A DNA stretch of 40,898 nt from Nocardiaceae bacterium (GCA_021372355.1 JAJFUQ010000037.1:1-40898); one strand, 5' to 3'. Shown: positions 1 through 12,261, counted from the stretch's first letter. The notes: generated by a model not told the origin, from the sequence alone. A program made the numbers and translations.

Positions 1-25
1 CGAGGAAAGCAGCGAGGAGCGGACC

Positions 26-1327
26 GTGCGACGGAGCGAACCATCGGCGCTGAGCGTCGTCGTTAAGGGAGTTCGCTTATACGGCGAAGGTGACCCGGTC
101 GACGTACTCGTCGCCGATGGCGAGATCGCTGAAATCGGAACCGGGCTTTCCGGCGATGAGGTGGTCGACGCCACCGGTTGCATCCTGCTCCCCGGGTTCG
201 TCGATCTCCACACGCACCTTCGTGAGCCTGGTCGGGAAGACACGGAGACCATCGAAACAGGTTCGGCTGCAGCCGCATTGGGTGGATACACCGCCGTCTT
301 CGCGATGGCGAACACCAACCCGGTCGCGGACTCCCCGGTAGTCACCGATTATGTGCGTCGTCGCGGTGAAGAGGTCGGCCTCGTCGACGTGCACCCGGTC
401 GGCGCCGTCACGGTCGGCCTCAAGGGTGAGCAGCTCGCCGAGATGGGCATGATGGCCGCGGGCACGGGTCGCGTGCGGGTGTTCTCCGACGACGGCATGT
501 GCGTGTACGACCCGCTGATCATGCGCCGTGCGCTCGAATACGCGTCGACGTTGGGCGTACTCATTGCACAACATGCGGAAGAGCCGCGACTGACCAAGGG
601 CGCGGTCGCGCACGAGGGCCCGAACGCCGCTCGCCTCGGACTCACGGGCTGGCCGCGCGCCGCCGAGGAATCGATCGTGGCGCGCGATGCGCTGCTCGCC
701 CGCGATGCCGGCGCCAAGGTCCACATCTGCCACGCGTCCACCGCCGGCACCGTCGAGATCCTGAAATGGGCTAAGGCACAGGGAATTCAGATCACCGCCG
801 AGGTCACGCCGCATCATCTGCTGCTCGATGACTCGCGACTGGAAACCTACGACGCGGTCAACAAGGTGAACCCGCCGCTGCGCGAGAAGTCCGACGTCGA
901 AGCGCTCCGGGCCGGTCTCGCACAAGGCGTCATCGACTGCGTCGCGACCGACCACGCACCGCATGCCGAGCAGGACAAATGCTGCGAATTCTCGCAGGCT
1001 CGGCCGGGCATGCTCGGCTTGGAGACGGCACTGTCGGTCATCGTCGAGACGATGGTCAACACCGGTCTGCTGGACTGGCGAGGCGTGGCCCGCGTGATGA
1101 GCGAGCGCCCCGCACAGATCGCGGGACTCGACGACCAGGGACGTCCTATCGAAATTGGCGAGCCGGCGAACCTCACAATTGTCGATCCGTCAGCGTCTTC
1201 AAAGGTAGACAAGCTCAACAGTCTGGCGAAGAACACTCCGTATCGCGGGATGGAATTGCCAGGTCGTGTTGTCGGGACATTGTTGCGCGGTCGAGTGACC
1301 GCATTGAATGGGGAGGTGCGTCGATGA
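26..1327 (+). CDS. pyrC: Dihydroorotase
   Basis: Zinc amidohydrolase that cyclises N-carbamoyl-aspartate to dihydroorotate, third step of de novo pyrimidine synthesis, cytosolic. The 433-residue product has the amidohydrolase metal site [10 protein letters not shown] at residues 60-69 and a second metal motif DHAPH at about residue 309, with the full length of bacterial class I enzymes. The start is a GTG preceded by GAGGAG six bases upstream. A later in-frame start near the conserved VVVKGV segment would lose about ten residues and cannot be excluded. The stop overlaps the ATG of the next gene (ATGA), so it is translationally coupled inside the pyr operon. pyrB is expected just upstream, but the 25 bases available are too few to prove it. 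Confidence 0.96.
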   Translation: MRRSEPSALSVVVKGVRLYGEGDPVDVLVADGEIAEIGTGLSGDEVVDATGCILLPGFVDLHTHLREPGREDTETIETGSAAAALGGYTAVFAMANTNPVADSPVVTDYVRRRGEEVGLVDVHPVGAVTVGLKGEQLAEMGMMAAGTGRVRVFSDDGMCVYDPLIMRRALEYASTLGVLIAQHAEEPRLTKGAVAHEGPNAARLGLTGWPRAAEESIVARDALLARDAGAKVHICHASTAGTVEILKWAKAQGIQITAEVTPHHLLLDDSRLETYDAVNKVNPPLREKSDVEALRAGLAQGVIDCVATDHAPHAEQDKCCEFSQARPGMLGLETALSVIVETMVNTGLLDWRGVARVMSERPAQIAGLDDQGRPIEIGEPANLTIVDPSASSKVDKLNSLAKNTPYRGMELPGRVVGTLLRGRVTALNGEVRR

Positions 1328-1746
1328 TCAGAACATTGCTGACCGTGGGGTTCATTGCCCTGTTCGTGCTGGGCGCATTGCTCATGCGTAAGGGTTGGCG
1401 CCGCCGGGCTGCCGAGCAGTCGTCGGCCCTTGGGGCATTGCCTGCGGTTCCCGAATCGCTGGGTGAGCCGCTGGAGCATGCCAACGTGCGCTATCTGGGC
1501 AGCTCGATGGCACCGCGATGGACTCACCGCCTGGCGGTCGACGGACTTGGTGTGCGGGCCGATGGCGACATCACCCGCTACCCCGAGGGCGTGTTGCTCC
1601 GCCGGGTCTCCGGTGGCCCGCTCTGGATTCCCGCGGAGTCCATCGAAGCGGAATGGAAAGTCAAGGACCGCAAGGTTATTCGCTGGACTCCGCAGTCCGG
1701 CGTGGCAATCGATACGGCGTTTCATCAGAAGGACACAGCAGCGTGA
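1324..1746 (+). CDS. Small single-pass membrane protein of the pyr operon
   Basis: A 140-residue protein with one N-terminal transmembrane segment (about residues 3-21, followed by the positive stretch RKGWRRR) and a cytosolic domain rich in beta-type residues and tryptophans. The ATG overlaps the pyrC stop and its own stop overlaps the GTG of carA (GTGA), so it is locked into the operon on both sides. M. tuberculosis has an unnamed membrane protein, Rv1382, in the same place, so the position is conserved. No catalytic motif is visible. Inference: a membrane tether or regulatory partner for the pyrimidine enzymes, but the sequence does not show it. Confidence 0.88.
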   Translation: MIRTLLTVGFIALFVLGALLMRKGWRRRAAEQSSALGALPAVPESLGEPLEHANVRYLGSSMAPRWTHRLAVDGLGVRADGDITRYPEGVLLRRVSGGPLWIPAESIEAEWKVKDRKVIRWTPQSGVAIDTAFHQKDTAA

Positions 1747-2854
1747 CTGAAGCAGTTCTTGTTCTCGAGGACGGACGGATCTTCCGCGGTTCGTCGTTCG
1801 GCGCGGAGGGTGAGACCCTCGGCGAGGCGGTTTTCTGCACGGCAATGACCGGTTACCAGGAGACGCTGACCGATCCGAGCTACCACCGTCAGATCGTCGT
1901 CGCGACCGCTCCGCAGATCGGCAACACCGGCTGGAACGAAGAGGACGACGAGTCCCGCGACGAGCGCATCTGGGTTGCCGGATACGCCGTTCGCGACCCT
2001 TCCCGGCGGGCATCCAACTGGCGTGCGACCACGACCCTGCAGGACGAACTCGTCAAGCAGGGCATCGTCGGAATCGCCGAGATCGACACGCGTGCGGTGG
2101 TTCGCCACCTGCGTTCCCGTGGGTCGATGAAGGCAGGCATCTTCTCGGGCAACGCTCTCGCCACCGACGACGAGCTCGTCGCACGCGTCAACGGACAGGG
2201 TGCGATGCTCGGTGCCGACCTCGCCACCGAGGTGTCGACGAAGGACGTCTACACCATCGACCCGATCGGTGAGCACCGCTTCACCGTCGTCGCGGTCGAC
2301 CTCGGCATCAAGACCAACACTCCGCGCATGTTTGCTGAGCGCGGTGTCCGGGTGCACGTGGTGCCGTCCCTCACCGACGACCTTCTCGCGCTGAACCCCG
2401 ATGGTGTCTTCCTGTCGAACGGCCCCGGCGACCCGGCGACTGCCGATCACGCGGTCAAGGTGACGCAGAAGGTGCTCGAAGCGGGTGTTCCGCTTTTCGG
2501 AATCTGCTTCGGCAACCAGATCCTCGGTCGGGCGCTCGGTCGCCAGACCTACAAGATGAAGTTCGGCCACCGCGGTATCAACATCCCGGTGATCGAGCAC
2601 GGCACGGGACGCATATCGATCACCGCGCAGAACCACGGGTTCGCGCTCGAGGGCGAGAAGGGGGAGCAGTTCGACACCCCGTTCGGCCTCGCCGAGGTGA
2701 GCCACGTATGTGCCAATGACGGCGTTGTCGAGGGCGTTCAGCTCGTCAACGGCAAAGCCTTCTCGGTCCAGTACCACCACGAAGCCGCGGCCGGCCCGCA
2801 CGACGCCGCGTATCTGTTCGACCGCTTTACCGCCTTGCTGGGAGACAACAAGTA

Positions 2855-2855
<1 letters not shown>
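1743..2855 (+). CDS. carA: Carbamoyl-phosphate synthase small subunit (glutaminase)
   Basis: Hydrolyses glutamine and channels ammonia to CarB for carbamoyl phosphate, used for both pyrimidines and arginine. The 370-residue product has the CarA N-terminal domain (starting [19 protein letters not shown]) and a class I glutamine amidotransferase domain with nucleophile elbow GICFGN (Cys255). The catalytic His/Glu motif, normally HPE, reads HHE (His345, His346, Glu347): catalytic His and Glu are kept but the middle proline codon is CAC. The GTG start overlaps the stop of the upstream membrane protein, and the stop overlaps the carB ATG (TAATG). The enzyme should be active unless the substitution distorts the triad. 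Confidence 0.97.
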
Positions 2856-6171
<3,316 letters not shown>

Positions 6172-6175
<4 letters not shown>

Positions 6176-6990
6176 CCGCTGGCTCCGATCGAGCGACCTT
6201 CGGGAAGCGACTTCAGGACGCCACCGTCGCGCACGGGCCGGTGTGTGTGGGCCTCGACCCGCACACACCGCTGCTCGAAGCGTGGGGGATGGGACTCGAG
6301 GAGTTCGCGGCGACCTTCGTCGATGCCTTCGCGGGTCGGGTCTCGATCGTCAAACCGCAGGTGGCGTTCTTCGAAGCGCACGGCGCTCGCGGCTACGTGC
6401 TGCTCGAGTGGGTCATCAGCGCGCTGCGCGAGTCGGGAACGCTCGTCCTCGCCGACGCGAAGCGGGGCGACATCGGTTCGACGATGGCGGCGTACGCGCA
6501 GGCGTGGCTCGGCGACGGGTCGTCGTTGCAGAGCGATGCGGTGACGGTGTCGCCATACCTGGGTTTCGGGTCGCTGGAGCCGGCTCTCGCGCGTGGACCT
6601 GAGCATGGCGTCTTCGTGCTGGCGTCGACGTCGAATCCGGAGGGACCGCAGATTCAGCACGCGACCGATCCGAACGGCCGGCGGCTCAGCCAGTTGATCG
6701 TCGACGAGTGTGCCGCGGTCAACGCCGGTGCGGACGGACTGGGTTCGGTTGGCATCGTTCTCGGCGCAACAGTCGCCGAGGCTCCCGATTTGTCCCAGCT
6801 CAAGGGTCCGATCTTGATGCCGGGTGTGGGTGCGCAAGGTGCGGGACCGGATGAGGTGCGCAAGCTGGCGGGAGGGCTGCCGGGCGTTCTTCCGGCGGTC
6901 TCCCGAGACATCCTCAAGGCTGGACCCGACATCGCAAGGCTGCGCGCCGCAGCGGAGAAGTTCAACGAAGACTTTGCGTTCCTGAACTGA
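6172..6990 (+). CDS. pyrF: Orotidine 5'-phosphate decarboxylase (group 2)
   Basis: Decarboxylates OMP to UMP, the last step of UMP synthesis. The 272-residue protein has the catalytic Lys/Asp segment [12 protein letters not shown] typical of the longer group 2 (mycobacterial-type) enzymes, the phosphate-binding GVGAQGA region near the C terminus, and CVGLDPH near the N terminus. GTG was chosen as start because it overlaps the carB stop (GTGA), as in the other junctions of this operon. It is the last pyrimidine gene here; in M. tuberculosis the next core gene is mihF after a short insertion, whereas here about 11 kb of accessory genes intervene. Confidence 0.96.
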
Positions 6991-7053
6991 CTGCCGACCC
7001 TGCTGCGCCATTCGGAGTCGGTGGCGGCAGCGATTGCGTGCGTCCCAGCCGAT

Positions 7054-7071
7054 ATCGGGAAGATGCCCGAT
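7054..7071 (+). terminator. Weak hairpin after pyrF
   Basis: ATCGGG and CCCGAT form a 6-bp stem with a 6-base loop in the 138-base gap after pyrF. No T-run follows, so this is at best a weak or Rho-assisted end of the pyr operon. Confidence 0.25.
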
Positions 7072-7090
7072 GCCTCGCGTTCGTTCCAGA

Positions 7091-7115
7091 TCTAGGTTTC
7101 ACGGAGAAACCTAGA
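7091..7115. promoter_or_regulatory. Perfect 10-bp inverted repeat touching the dsrE-like ribosome binding site
   Basis: TCTAGGTTTC, five-base spacer ACGGA, then GAAACCTAGA: a perfect 10-bp inverted repeat. Its last bases run into the AAAGGG Shine-Dalgarno sequence (about 7115-7120) of the gene that starts at 7129. It could be an operator for an unidentified regulator or an RNA hairpin that partly hides the ribosome binding site. There is no T-run, so a simple terminator is less likely. Confidence 0.5.
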
Positions 7116-7128
7116 AAGGGCCGAATTC

Positions 7129-7494
7129 ATGAGCACGAAAGCTGTCATCAGCCTCACCACGGGACTCGAAGACGCCGAGAAGGTGACCGTTGCCTTCCTC
7201 GTCGCCGTGGGAGCAGCGGAGACCGGTAAAGAGACGCTGATGTTCCTGACGAAGGAAGCGGTCCGGCTGGCGGTTCCCGGCGTGGCACTGGGGGTGGCCT
7301 GCGACGGCTGCCCGTCCCTGCCTGACCTGCTCAAACGCTACGAGGCGGCGGGCGGCCGCTACTACGTCTGCCCGATTTGCTTCAACGCCAAGCACCTCGA
7401 CGCGGACAACTTGATTGCCGGCGCCGAGATCCAGGGCACGATCCCGATGTGGAACTGGATCGGCGACGAGCCGGCCACGACCTTCAGCTACTGA
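7129..7494 (+). CDS. DsrE-family (sulfur relay-like) protein
   Basis: A 121-residue cytosolic protein with the DsrE/DsrF-like fold signature: N-terminal beta strand AVISLTTG, a helix, hydrophobic strand TLMFLTKEAV, then a cysteine pair region ACDGC (conserved loop before DLLKRY) and a second pair VCPIC. DsrE-like proteins carry persulfide sulfur or act as small thiol proteins; here four cysteines in two C-x2-C pairs suggest metal or persulfide binding. AAAGGG lies 8 bases before the ATG. The next gene begins 5 bases after the stop, so the two form an operon. Specific substrate unknown. Confidence 0.82.
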   Translation: MSTKAVISLTTGLEDAEKVTVAFLVAVGAAETGKETLMFLTKEAVRLAVPGVALGVACDGCPSLPDLLKRYEAAGGRYYVCPICFNAKHLDADNLIAGAEIQGTIPMWNWIGDEPATTFSY

Positions 7495-7499
7495 TCGCC

Positions 7500-8231
7500 A
7501 TGAAGAGCATCGATGACCGCGTCGCAGCGATCACCCCAGGTGTTGGTGAACCTCCATGGCCCGGCTACGAGTATGTCCGCGGGTGGGGCGTGTTCGGGCT
7601 GCCGTTCGATTCCGGGCATGTCCTCGCGCTCCGGGTGTTCCCGCAGAACTCGTTCGGTCCGTACGTCACCGTGTGGCATCGCGATCCGTCGGGTTCGTGG
7701 ACGATCTTTGTCGACAACCCGCATGTCGAGGCTGCGTGCCCGCGCTACTACGGGCAGGCGTGCGACCGGGTCGAGGAAGCAGATATTGCTCTGAACTGGC
7801 AAGACGGCACGCTTACCGTGACCTCGACATCAGCGCAGCTGAATTGGACGGTCACACCGCAGGTGACCGCCTTCTTGCGGGCGATGAACGCGGTGGCGCC
7901 TCGGATGCCGCTATGGACGTGGCGTACGAAGAGTCTCCGGCGGGCACGCGAACTTGTTGCCAAGAGGCTCGGCATGGGCGAGCTGGAGATGGCTGGCGTG
8001 ATGCCGAGTGGCCACTACGGAATTCTGATGCCGGAGCGCATGTACCTCATCGACGAATCGTCGGCGACGTTGGACGGCGTCGATTTGGGCAAGCCGACGA
8101 AGGTCGCACACAATCCGACGATCGGCGGCGTGGCTCTGCCTGCTCGAGGAATCATGGCGATTGGCCAGGCCGCGTGGGAGATACGTGACCAGGCCGAATT
8201 CGACTCGCTACGGGCTACGCCGCTCAGTTGA
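7500..8231 (+). CDS. Conserved actinobacterial protein of unknown function
   Basis: A 243-residue soluble protein, rich in Trp/Tyr/Pro in the first half (WPGYEYVRGWGVFGLPFDSGH), with no signal peptide, no transmembrane segment and no catalytic motif I can name. A histidine and two cysteines (ACPRYYGQACD) lie in the N-terminal half. It starts with ATG 5 bases after the DsrE-like gene and lacks a Shine-Dalgarno sequence, which implies translational coupling. I recall similar unnamed proteins in other mycolata, so it is a conserved family rather than an orphan. The predicted beta-rich start is compatible with a ligand-binding domain, but that is inference only. Confidence 0.82.
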   Translation: MKSIDDRVAAITPGVGEPPWPGYEYVRGWGVFGLPFDSGHVLALRVFPQNSFGPYVTVWHRDPSGSWTIFVDNPHVEAACPRYYGQACDRVEEADIALNWQDGTLTVTSTSAQLNWTVTPQVTAFLRAMNAVAPRMPLWTWRTKSLRRARELVAKRLGMGELEMAGVMPSGHYGILMPERMYLIDESSATLDGVDLGKPTKVAHNPTIGGVALPARGIMAIGQAAWEIRDQAEFDSLRATPLS

Positions 8232-9222
8232 CGGCTGGTGCCCGGACTTCGGTGAGATCGTTCTCGTCGCCGTCGCTGCGGAGGACCGTGCAGATCGCGT
8301 CGCGACCGGGCGGCAGAAGTCGCGCGGTGATCCGCCATGACGAGTGGCGTTCAAGTGATCGAGGATCGCGCTGTGAACCTTGGATCGGACGTCGTCGGTT
8401 GCGTCATCGAGCGCACCCTCGTCGAGCAGGGAAACCTCTACGCCGCGGGCGCGTGCAGCTTCGGCTGGGTCCAGCACTCGTTCGCTCGCGAGTGATCGGG
8501 CAAGAATCCGGTCTCGAAGCCGAGCCTCGACAAGAATCGCTCGACCACGAGTCGACTCGTCGGTGTCGGCTTCCGTTGCCAGCTGTTCGAGCAGGGGTAA
8601 CGCGGCTTTGTCGAGATAGCGGATAGCGGAGCAAATCGTCGCGCTCGCGCAACTGTGCCTGCGACCGACCGCGGTCGGCGGCAAGCGCCACGGAGCGAGC
8701 GCGCGTGGCGACGACTTCACCGATGATGCGACGCCCCTGCGAAGGACGTCGAAGGCGAGGGCCACCGCGCTCTGAACGGTGCGACTGTCTTCGGTTCCGA
8801 TGCCGCCGGCATGCAGTGCCGCCAATACGTTGTCCCGAATCAGTCCGTCGAGCCGTGCACGCTCGGCGACCGTTGCTTCCACTTCGGCGCGTGCTGCGGC
8901 TTGGGCTCGGAGTAGACGGGTCTCCTCGTCGAGCACGGCAGCGCCCCGACCACGCGCCGATGCCCACCATCGCGACCATGAATGCGAACGCAATGATCTC
9001 CGCGACGTTCCTTGCGATGAAGAATGCTCCGACGTCGGCAAACCACCACCACAGCGCGAAACCGAACGAGGGCAAGCACGAGGGCAGGAACCGAAACCAC
9101 CGCAAGCGCGAGGGTTTCGAACCAAACGACTCCGATGCGAAATGGTAAACGATCATCGGTATCGCGGTGAGAAGAAAGACAACGCCAGCCGCACCCGTCG
9201 TACACGCGACCACACGAATCAT
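8224..9222 (-). pseudogene. Frame-disrupted membrane sensor-kinase-like protein
   Basis: No single frame covers this stretch, but joining frames gives one coherent protein of about 330 residues: N-terminal transmembrane segments (FLLTAIPMIVYHF; VAEIIAFAFMVAMVGIGAW), a coiled-coil (ETRLLRAQAAARAEVEATV), the segment RARLDGLIRDNVLAAL, which resembles the phospho-acceptor region of actinobacterial sensor kinases with the histidine lost, and a C-terminal part (ARLRDRI, ARARGVEVSLLDEGALDD, ARLLPPGRDA) typical of kinase-like ATPase proteins near the cell envelope. At least four lesions are needed: an extra base in the C-run 8944-8947, a missing base near 8734-8737, a 7-bp tandem duplication at 8615-8628, and a missing base near 8328-8335. 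It reads to a proper TGA. The duplication favours real decay over sequencing error. In 9060-9150 a second frame also encodes a hydrophobic segment, but third-position GC favours the frame given here. Confidence 0.7.
8615..8628. repeat. 7-bp tandem duplication inside the pseudogene
   Basis: GATAGCG occurs twice in a row on the plus strand. Removing one copy restores the minus-strand frame, giving DDLLRYLDKAALPLLEQL, so the duplication itself caused one of the frameshifts. This is a typical replication-slippage event. Confidence 0.85.
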
Positions 9223-9369
9223 CCGGTCGCGCGTGCTGACGACGTCGCCGTCAGCGATGTCTCACCCCCGGTACCTGCGACAGACTCCGAACGATAAGGC
9301 ACCGACGTCGCCGTGCCGGGCGCCTGCCCGCGACGTCAGTCGTTCAGGGGATGGTGTCGCCGACAAGCA

Positions 9370-9867
9370 TTAGCTCGCCGCGGTGACCCGCCGCGTCCGC
9401 TCGAACGTCGCCGACAGCGTTCCGGAGGTGTTCAATGCCGCGAGGGCACTCGTCAGAGCTTCGAGTTGGTCGACGCTCAAATCACCGAGCGCCTCTCGCT
9501 GCAGGTCCTCGAGGCCGGAGTTCGCCTCGACGAGTGCGTCTGCGCCCTGGGGAGTCAGTGCGATCCGATAGCGGCGACGGTCCCGTGGGTCACGTCCACG
9601 TGTGACGAAGGTCCGCTTCTCGAGTTCGTCTATGCACGCCACCATCGTCGCGGCGTCGATTCGCAGGTAGCTGCTGAGCTCTGCCTGGGACGCACCGTCG
9701 AGGTCATCGAGGGCCTGCAAGACGCTGTAGTGCCGAATGCGAAGTCCCTGTTCGGAGAGCTTTTCCTCGGTCAGACGGAACGCGATCTGCCCGAGCTTCT
9801 GCAGCATGCACAGCGCATGGTCGCCCAGCGATCCTGGGACGAGCGCGGTGGGTTCGGGTGTGGCCAT
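9370..9867 (-). CDS. MarR-family transcriptional regulator
   Basis: A 165-residue winged-helix regulator. The core runs RIRHYSVLQALDDLDGASQAELSSYLRIDAATMVACIDELEKRTFVTRGRDPRDRRRYRIALT, with the recognition helix at DAATMVACIDELEKR and the typical DPRDRR wing; a dimerisation helix pair flanks it. It is divergent from the desaturase-reductase fusion with 155 bases between, which contain repeated ACAAA/TTTGT half-sites. MarR proteins usually repress themselves and the divergent gene and respond to small lipophilic ligands. Inference: control of the desaturase, perhaps by a fatty acid or acyl-CoA. Confidence 0.92.
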   Translation of the reverse strand: MATPEPTALVPGSLGDHALCMLQKLGQIAFRLTEEKLSEQGLRIRHYSVLQALDDLDGASQAELSSYLRIDAATMVACIDELEKRTFVTRGRDPRDRRRYRIALTPQGADALVEANSGLEDLQREALGDLSVDQLEALTSALAALNTSGTLSATFERTRRVTAAS

Positions 9868-9888
9868 CAGTCCCAGCCTTCATAGAGG

Positions 9889-9942
9889 TTTACAAACACG
9901 CCTGACATGCCCAACCTATTGACAAACAACGCTATTTGTAAA
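9889..9942. promoter_or_regulatory. Candidate MarR operators between marR and the desaturase fusion
   Basis: TTTACAAA (9889-9896) faces TTTGTAAA (9935-9942), and ACAAA (9922-9926) with TTTGT (9935-9939) forms an 18-bp palindrome centred on the spacer of the promoter called at 9919. The AT-rich palindrome in a GC-rich genome, the position over a promoter and the divergent MarR gene support an operator. A further ACAAAC lies at 9955-9960. Confidence 0.55.
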
Positions 9943-9948
9943 TACTTT
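9919..9948 (+). promoter_or_regulatory. Promoter of the desaturase-reductase gene
   Basis: A consensus -35 TTGACA (9919-9924) is followed after 18 bases by TACTTT (9943-9948) as a moderate -10. The proposed MarR palindrome covers the spacer. AGGAGG (10013-10018) is the ribosome binding site four bases before the ATG. Confidence 0.5.
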
Positions 9949-10022
9949 AGTAGCACAAACGATTTGCTCAACGTGTCTTCGATGGTAGTTGACCTGGGCA
10001 GATCCCTTGTTCAGGAGGATCA

Positions 10023-12257
10023 ATGACGCTCGCCATCCAGGACACATCGCAGGCTGACGGCCGGAAGAACTACGACGGTCTCGCCGACGATCTGCTGGCG
10101 GTCTACAACCGTGTGAAGGCCCGCATGGGCGACGAAGACCTCGAGCACATTCGCAATGTCTCGGCGTACTCGCAGGCGATCCGCGCGAACAGCCGCCGGC
10201 TCCTCATGGAGGGTGGCCGTCCGGACGCCTTATACCGCGGATCAATCCAGTACGCGCTGCATGTTCTGCTCGAGTTCTCGGAGATCGGCCACCTGATCAT
10301 GCACGGTGCCTACGACGATCTCGAGAACCGCGGCGAGTTCGACTCCACCAAGTGGGAATGGGATCTCCACTGCGACCCGACCGACTGGAAGGTGATGCAC
10401 CACCAGAACCATCACCCGAACACGAACATCGTTGGCAAGGACCACGACCTGGGCTACCAGATCGCGCGTATCCAGCCGGGTCAGGACTGGTTCGGACATC
10501 ACCTGGCGCAAGTCGCCTTCCTGCCCGCACTCCTAGCGTCGAACGCCTACTACTTCGCACTCCTGCCCGCGATCTCGGCAGCGCGAACCGAACATCGGTC
10601 GCTGTTCTCCCCGGACACCTACAAGGGTGTCGCTCGGGTGGTCAAGAAGCACTTCCTCCAGGACTACCTCCGGGAGCCGTTCAAGGCCGGCGTGCGTCTG
10701 CCGCAGACGCTCGTAGGCAACTGGCTCGGCACCGCGGTGGGCCACGCCACGATTCTGCTGCTCGTCGCGATCGAGCACCACGCACCGAACACGATGGTGT
10801 TCCACGATCCGGGGCCGGACGAGACTCGCGAGGAGTATTACGCCCGCCAGATCTTGGCCACCACGAACTTCACGTCGTGGAAGCGCCTGGACGACTGGAT
10901 GAAGAGCATGCTGTCCGACGTCGACTTCGACGACGTGCCCGACTTCCGCGTCTTTTACGGCGGCCTCGACACGCACCTCGAACACCATCTGTTCCCGGAT
11001 CTGCCGGGTAACCGCCTGCGGGAGATTCAGGACGAGGTTCGTGCGGTGTGCGAGAAGCATGGCCTGCCGTACAACGTGATGCCCTTCGAGGACATCATCC
11101 CGGCTGCCGTCAAGCAGATCGCGACGCTGTCCGCACCGGCTGGTGAGCGTGAGTACCCGCGTTTGTGGCGTCTCGCGACCCGCCCGTTTGAGACTGCACG
11201 TCGTCTCGCCTACGGACTTCGCTTCAACGTGGTTCCGGATGCTCCGTACCTCGAAGCGCCGAAGACGTTCAACGCCAGCGCCAAGGTCATCGCCGCACGC
11301 AAGGAAGCCAATGGCCAGGCGACGACGTTCCGGATCGCCAAGCCGGCCGGTTGGGACGACGCATCGTGGGACGCGGGTGCGTTCATCTCGCTGCGAGTGC
11401 CGGTGAAGGGCGAGGAATTGGTTCGCCAGTACAGCCTGGTGAAGGACAGCCGCGAGTCCGACGACTTCGAGATCTGCGTCAAGCGTGTGGTTGACGGTCG
11501 GGTTTCGAACCACCTCAACGACGCACTCAAGTCGGGCAAGCGCGTGACGCTCGTCGGTCAGCCGGCGAACAACGGTCCGTTCATCCTCCGGGATGTCCCG
11601 GAAAAGGCGCTGTTCATCGCCGGTGGAGTCGGAATCACGCCGATTATCAGCATGATCCGCACGGTCGTGCGCTACGCCCCGGAGACCGACGCGACGCTGC
11701 TGTACTTCAACCGCGACGAGAGCTCGATCATCTACGCCAAGGAGCTTCGTGAGCTTGCCGCGAAGTCGAACCTGAAGATCCAGTTCATCTGCGACGAGGC
11801 CGGAAGGTTCTCGCGCCAGGGCAAGTTCGGCACCGAACTCGTCGCCGAGCTGGTGCCGGACGTCGCGGACCGTCAGGTGTACGTCTGTGCACCAGCCGGC
11901 CTGATCGATGCCGCGCGCACCGTCACGACGGGTCTGGGCCTACCGGAGGCGAGCTTCCATACTGAGTCGTTCGCACCGGTCCCGCTCGTTCGCCCGACCG
12001 AGGGTGCCGACAAGAAGTACGAGATCCGTTTCCGCCGCAGCGGCATCACCGCCGAGATCGACGGTGCGACGACGCTCCTTGAGAAGGCGCGCGAAGTCGG
12101 CATCAACGTTCCGACTGGTTGCGAGCAGGGTCTCTGCCGTGCCTGCGTGTGCCCGAAGCTCAAGGGCTTCACGCAGCACGACGAGGAAGGCCCGACTCTG
12201 GCTCGCGTCACGGTGTGCAACAGCCTCCCGAAGTCGGATATCGAGCTCGACATCTAG
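10023..12257 (+). CDS. Fatty-acid desaturase fused to an FAD/NAD/2Fe-2S reductase
   Basis: A 744-residue self-contained desaturase. Residues 1-370 are a membrane di-iron desaturase with three histidine boxes: H90-x3-H94, H127-x2-H130-H131 and H318-x2-H321-H322. Residues about 395-650 are a ferredoxin-NADP-reductase-type module with the FAD motif RQYS (468-471) and the nucleotide-binding GGVGITP (534-540). Residues 665-744 are a plant-type 2Fe-2S ferredoxin with Cys700, Cys705, Cys708 and Cys732. Electrons would flow NAD(P)H to FAD to FeS to the di-iron centre. In M. tuberculosis the comparable functions are separate proteins (DesA3 and Rv3230c). The ATG has AGGAGG four bases upstream; a perfect hairpin terminates it. 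The likely regulator is the divergent MarR. Substrate and double-bond position are unknown. Confidence 0.93.
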   Translation: MTLAIQDTSQADGRKNYDGLADDLLAVYNRVKARMGDEDLEHIRNVSAYSQAIRANSRRLLMEGGRPDALYRGSIQYALHVLLEFSEIGHLIMHGAYDDLENRGEFDSTKWEWDLHCDPTDWKVMHHQNHHPNTNIVGKDHDLGYQIARIQPGQDWFGHHLAQVAFLPALLASNAYYFALLPAISAARTEHRSLFSPDTYKGVARVVKKHFLQDYLREPFKAGVRLPQTLVGNWLGTAVGHATILLLVAIEHHAPNTMVFHDPGPDETREEYYARQILATTNFTSWKRLDDWMKSMLSDVDFDDVPDFRVFYGGLDTHLEHHLFPDLPGNRLREIQDEVRAVCEKHGLPYNVMPFEDIIPAAVKQIATLSAPAGEREYPRLWRLATRPFETARRLAYGLRFNVVPDAPYLEAPKTFNASAKVIAARKEANGQATTFRIAKPAGWDDASWDAGAFISLRVPVKGEELVRQYSLVKDSRESDDFEICVKRVVDGRVSNHLNDALKSGKRVTLVGQPANNGPFILRDVPEKALFIAGGVGITPIISMIRTVVRYAPETDATLLYFNRDESSIIYAKELRELAAKSNLKIQFICDEAGRFSRQGKFGTELVAELVPDVADRQVYVCAPAGLIDAARTVTTGLGLPEASFHTESFAPVPLVRPTEGADKKYEIRFRRSGITAEIDGATTLLEKAREVGINVPTGCEQGLCRACVCPKLKGFTQHDEEGPTLARVTVCNSLPKSDIELDI

Positions 12258-12261
12258 TCGC

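Noticed and set aside
1..25. End of pyrB
   Set aside because: Expected from gene order, but too short to identify in any frame.
77..964. Long open frames opposite pyrC, carA and carB
   Set aside because: They are GC-rich shadow frames with Arg/Asp-rich translations and no family features; the plus-strand genes are certain.
8228..9297. Plus-strand frames over the pseudogene region
   Set aside because: Translations are Arg/Ser-rich shadows, while the minus strand gives a coherent membrane kinase-like protein after frame repair.
9313..9885. Plus-strand open frame across marR
   Set aside because: It is the reverse of a clear MarR gene and has no recognisable domain.
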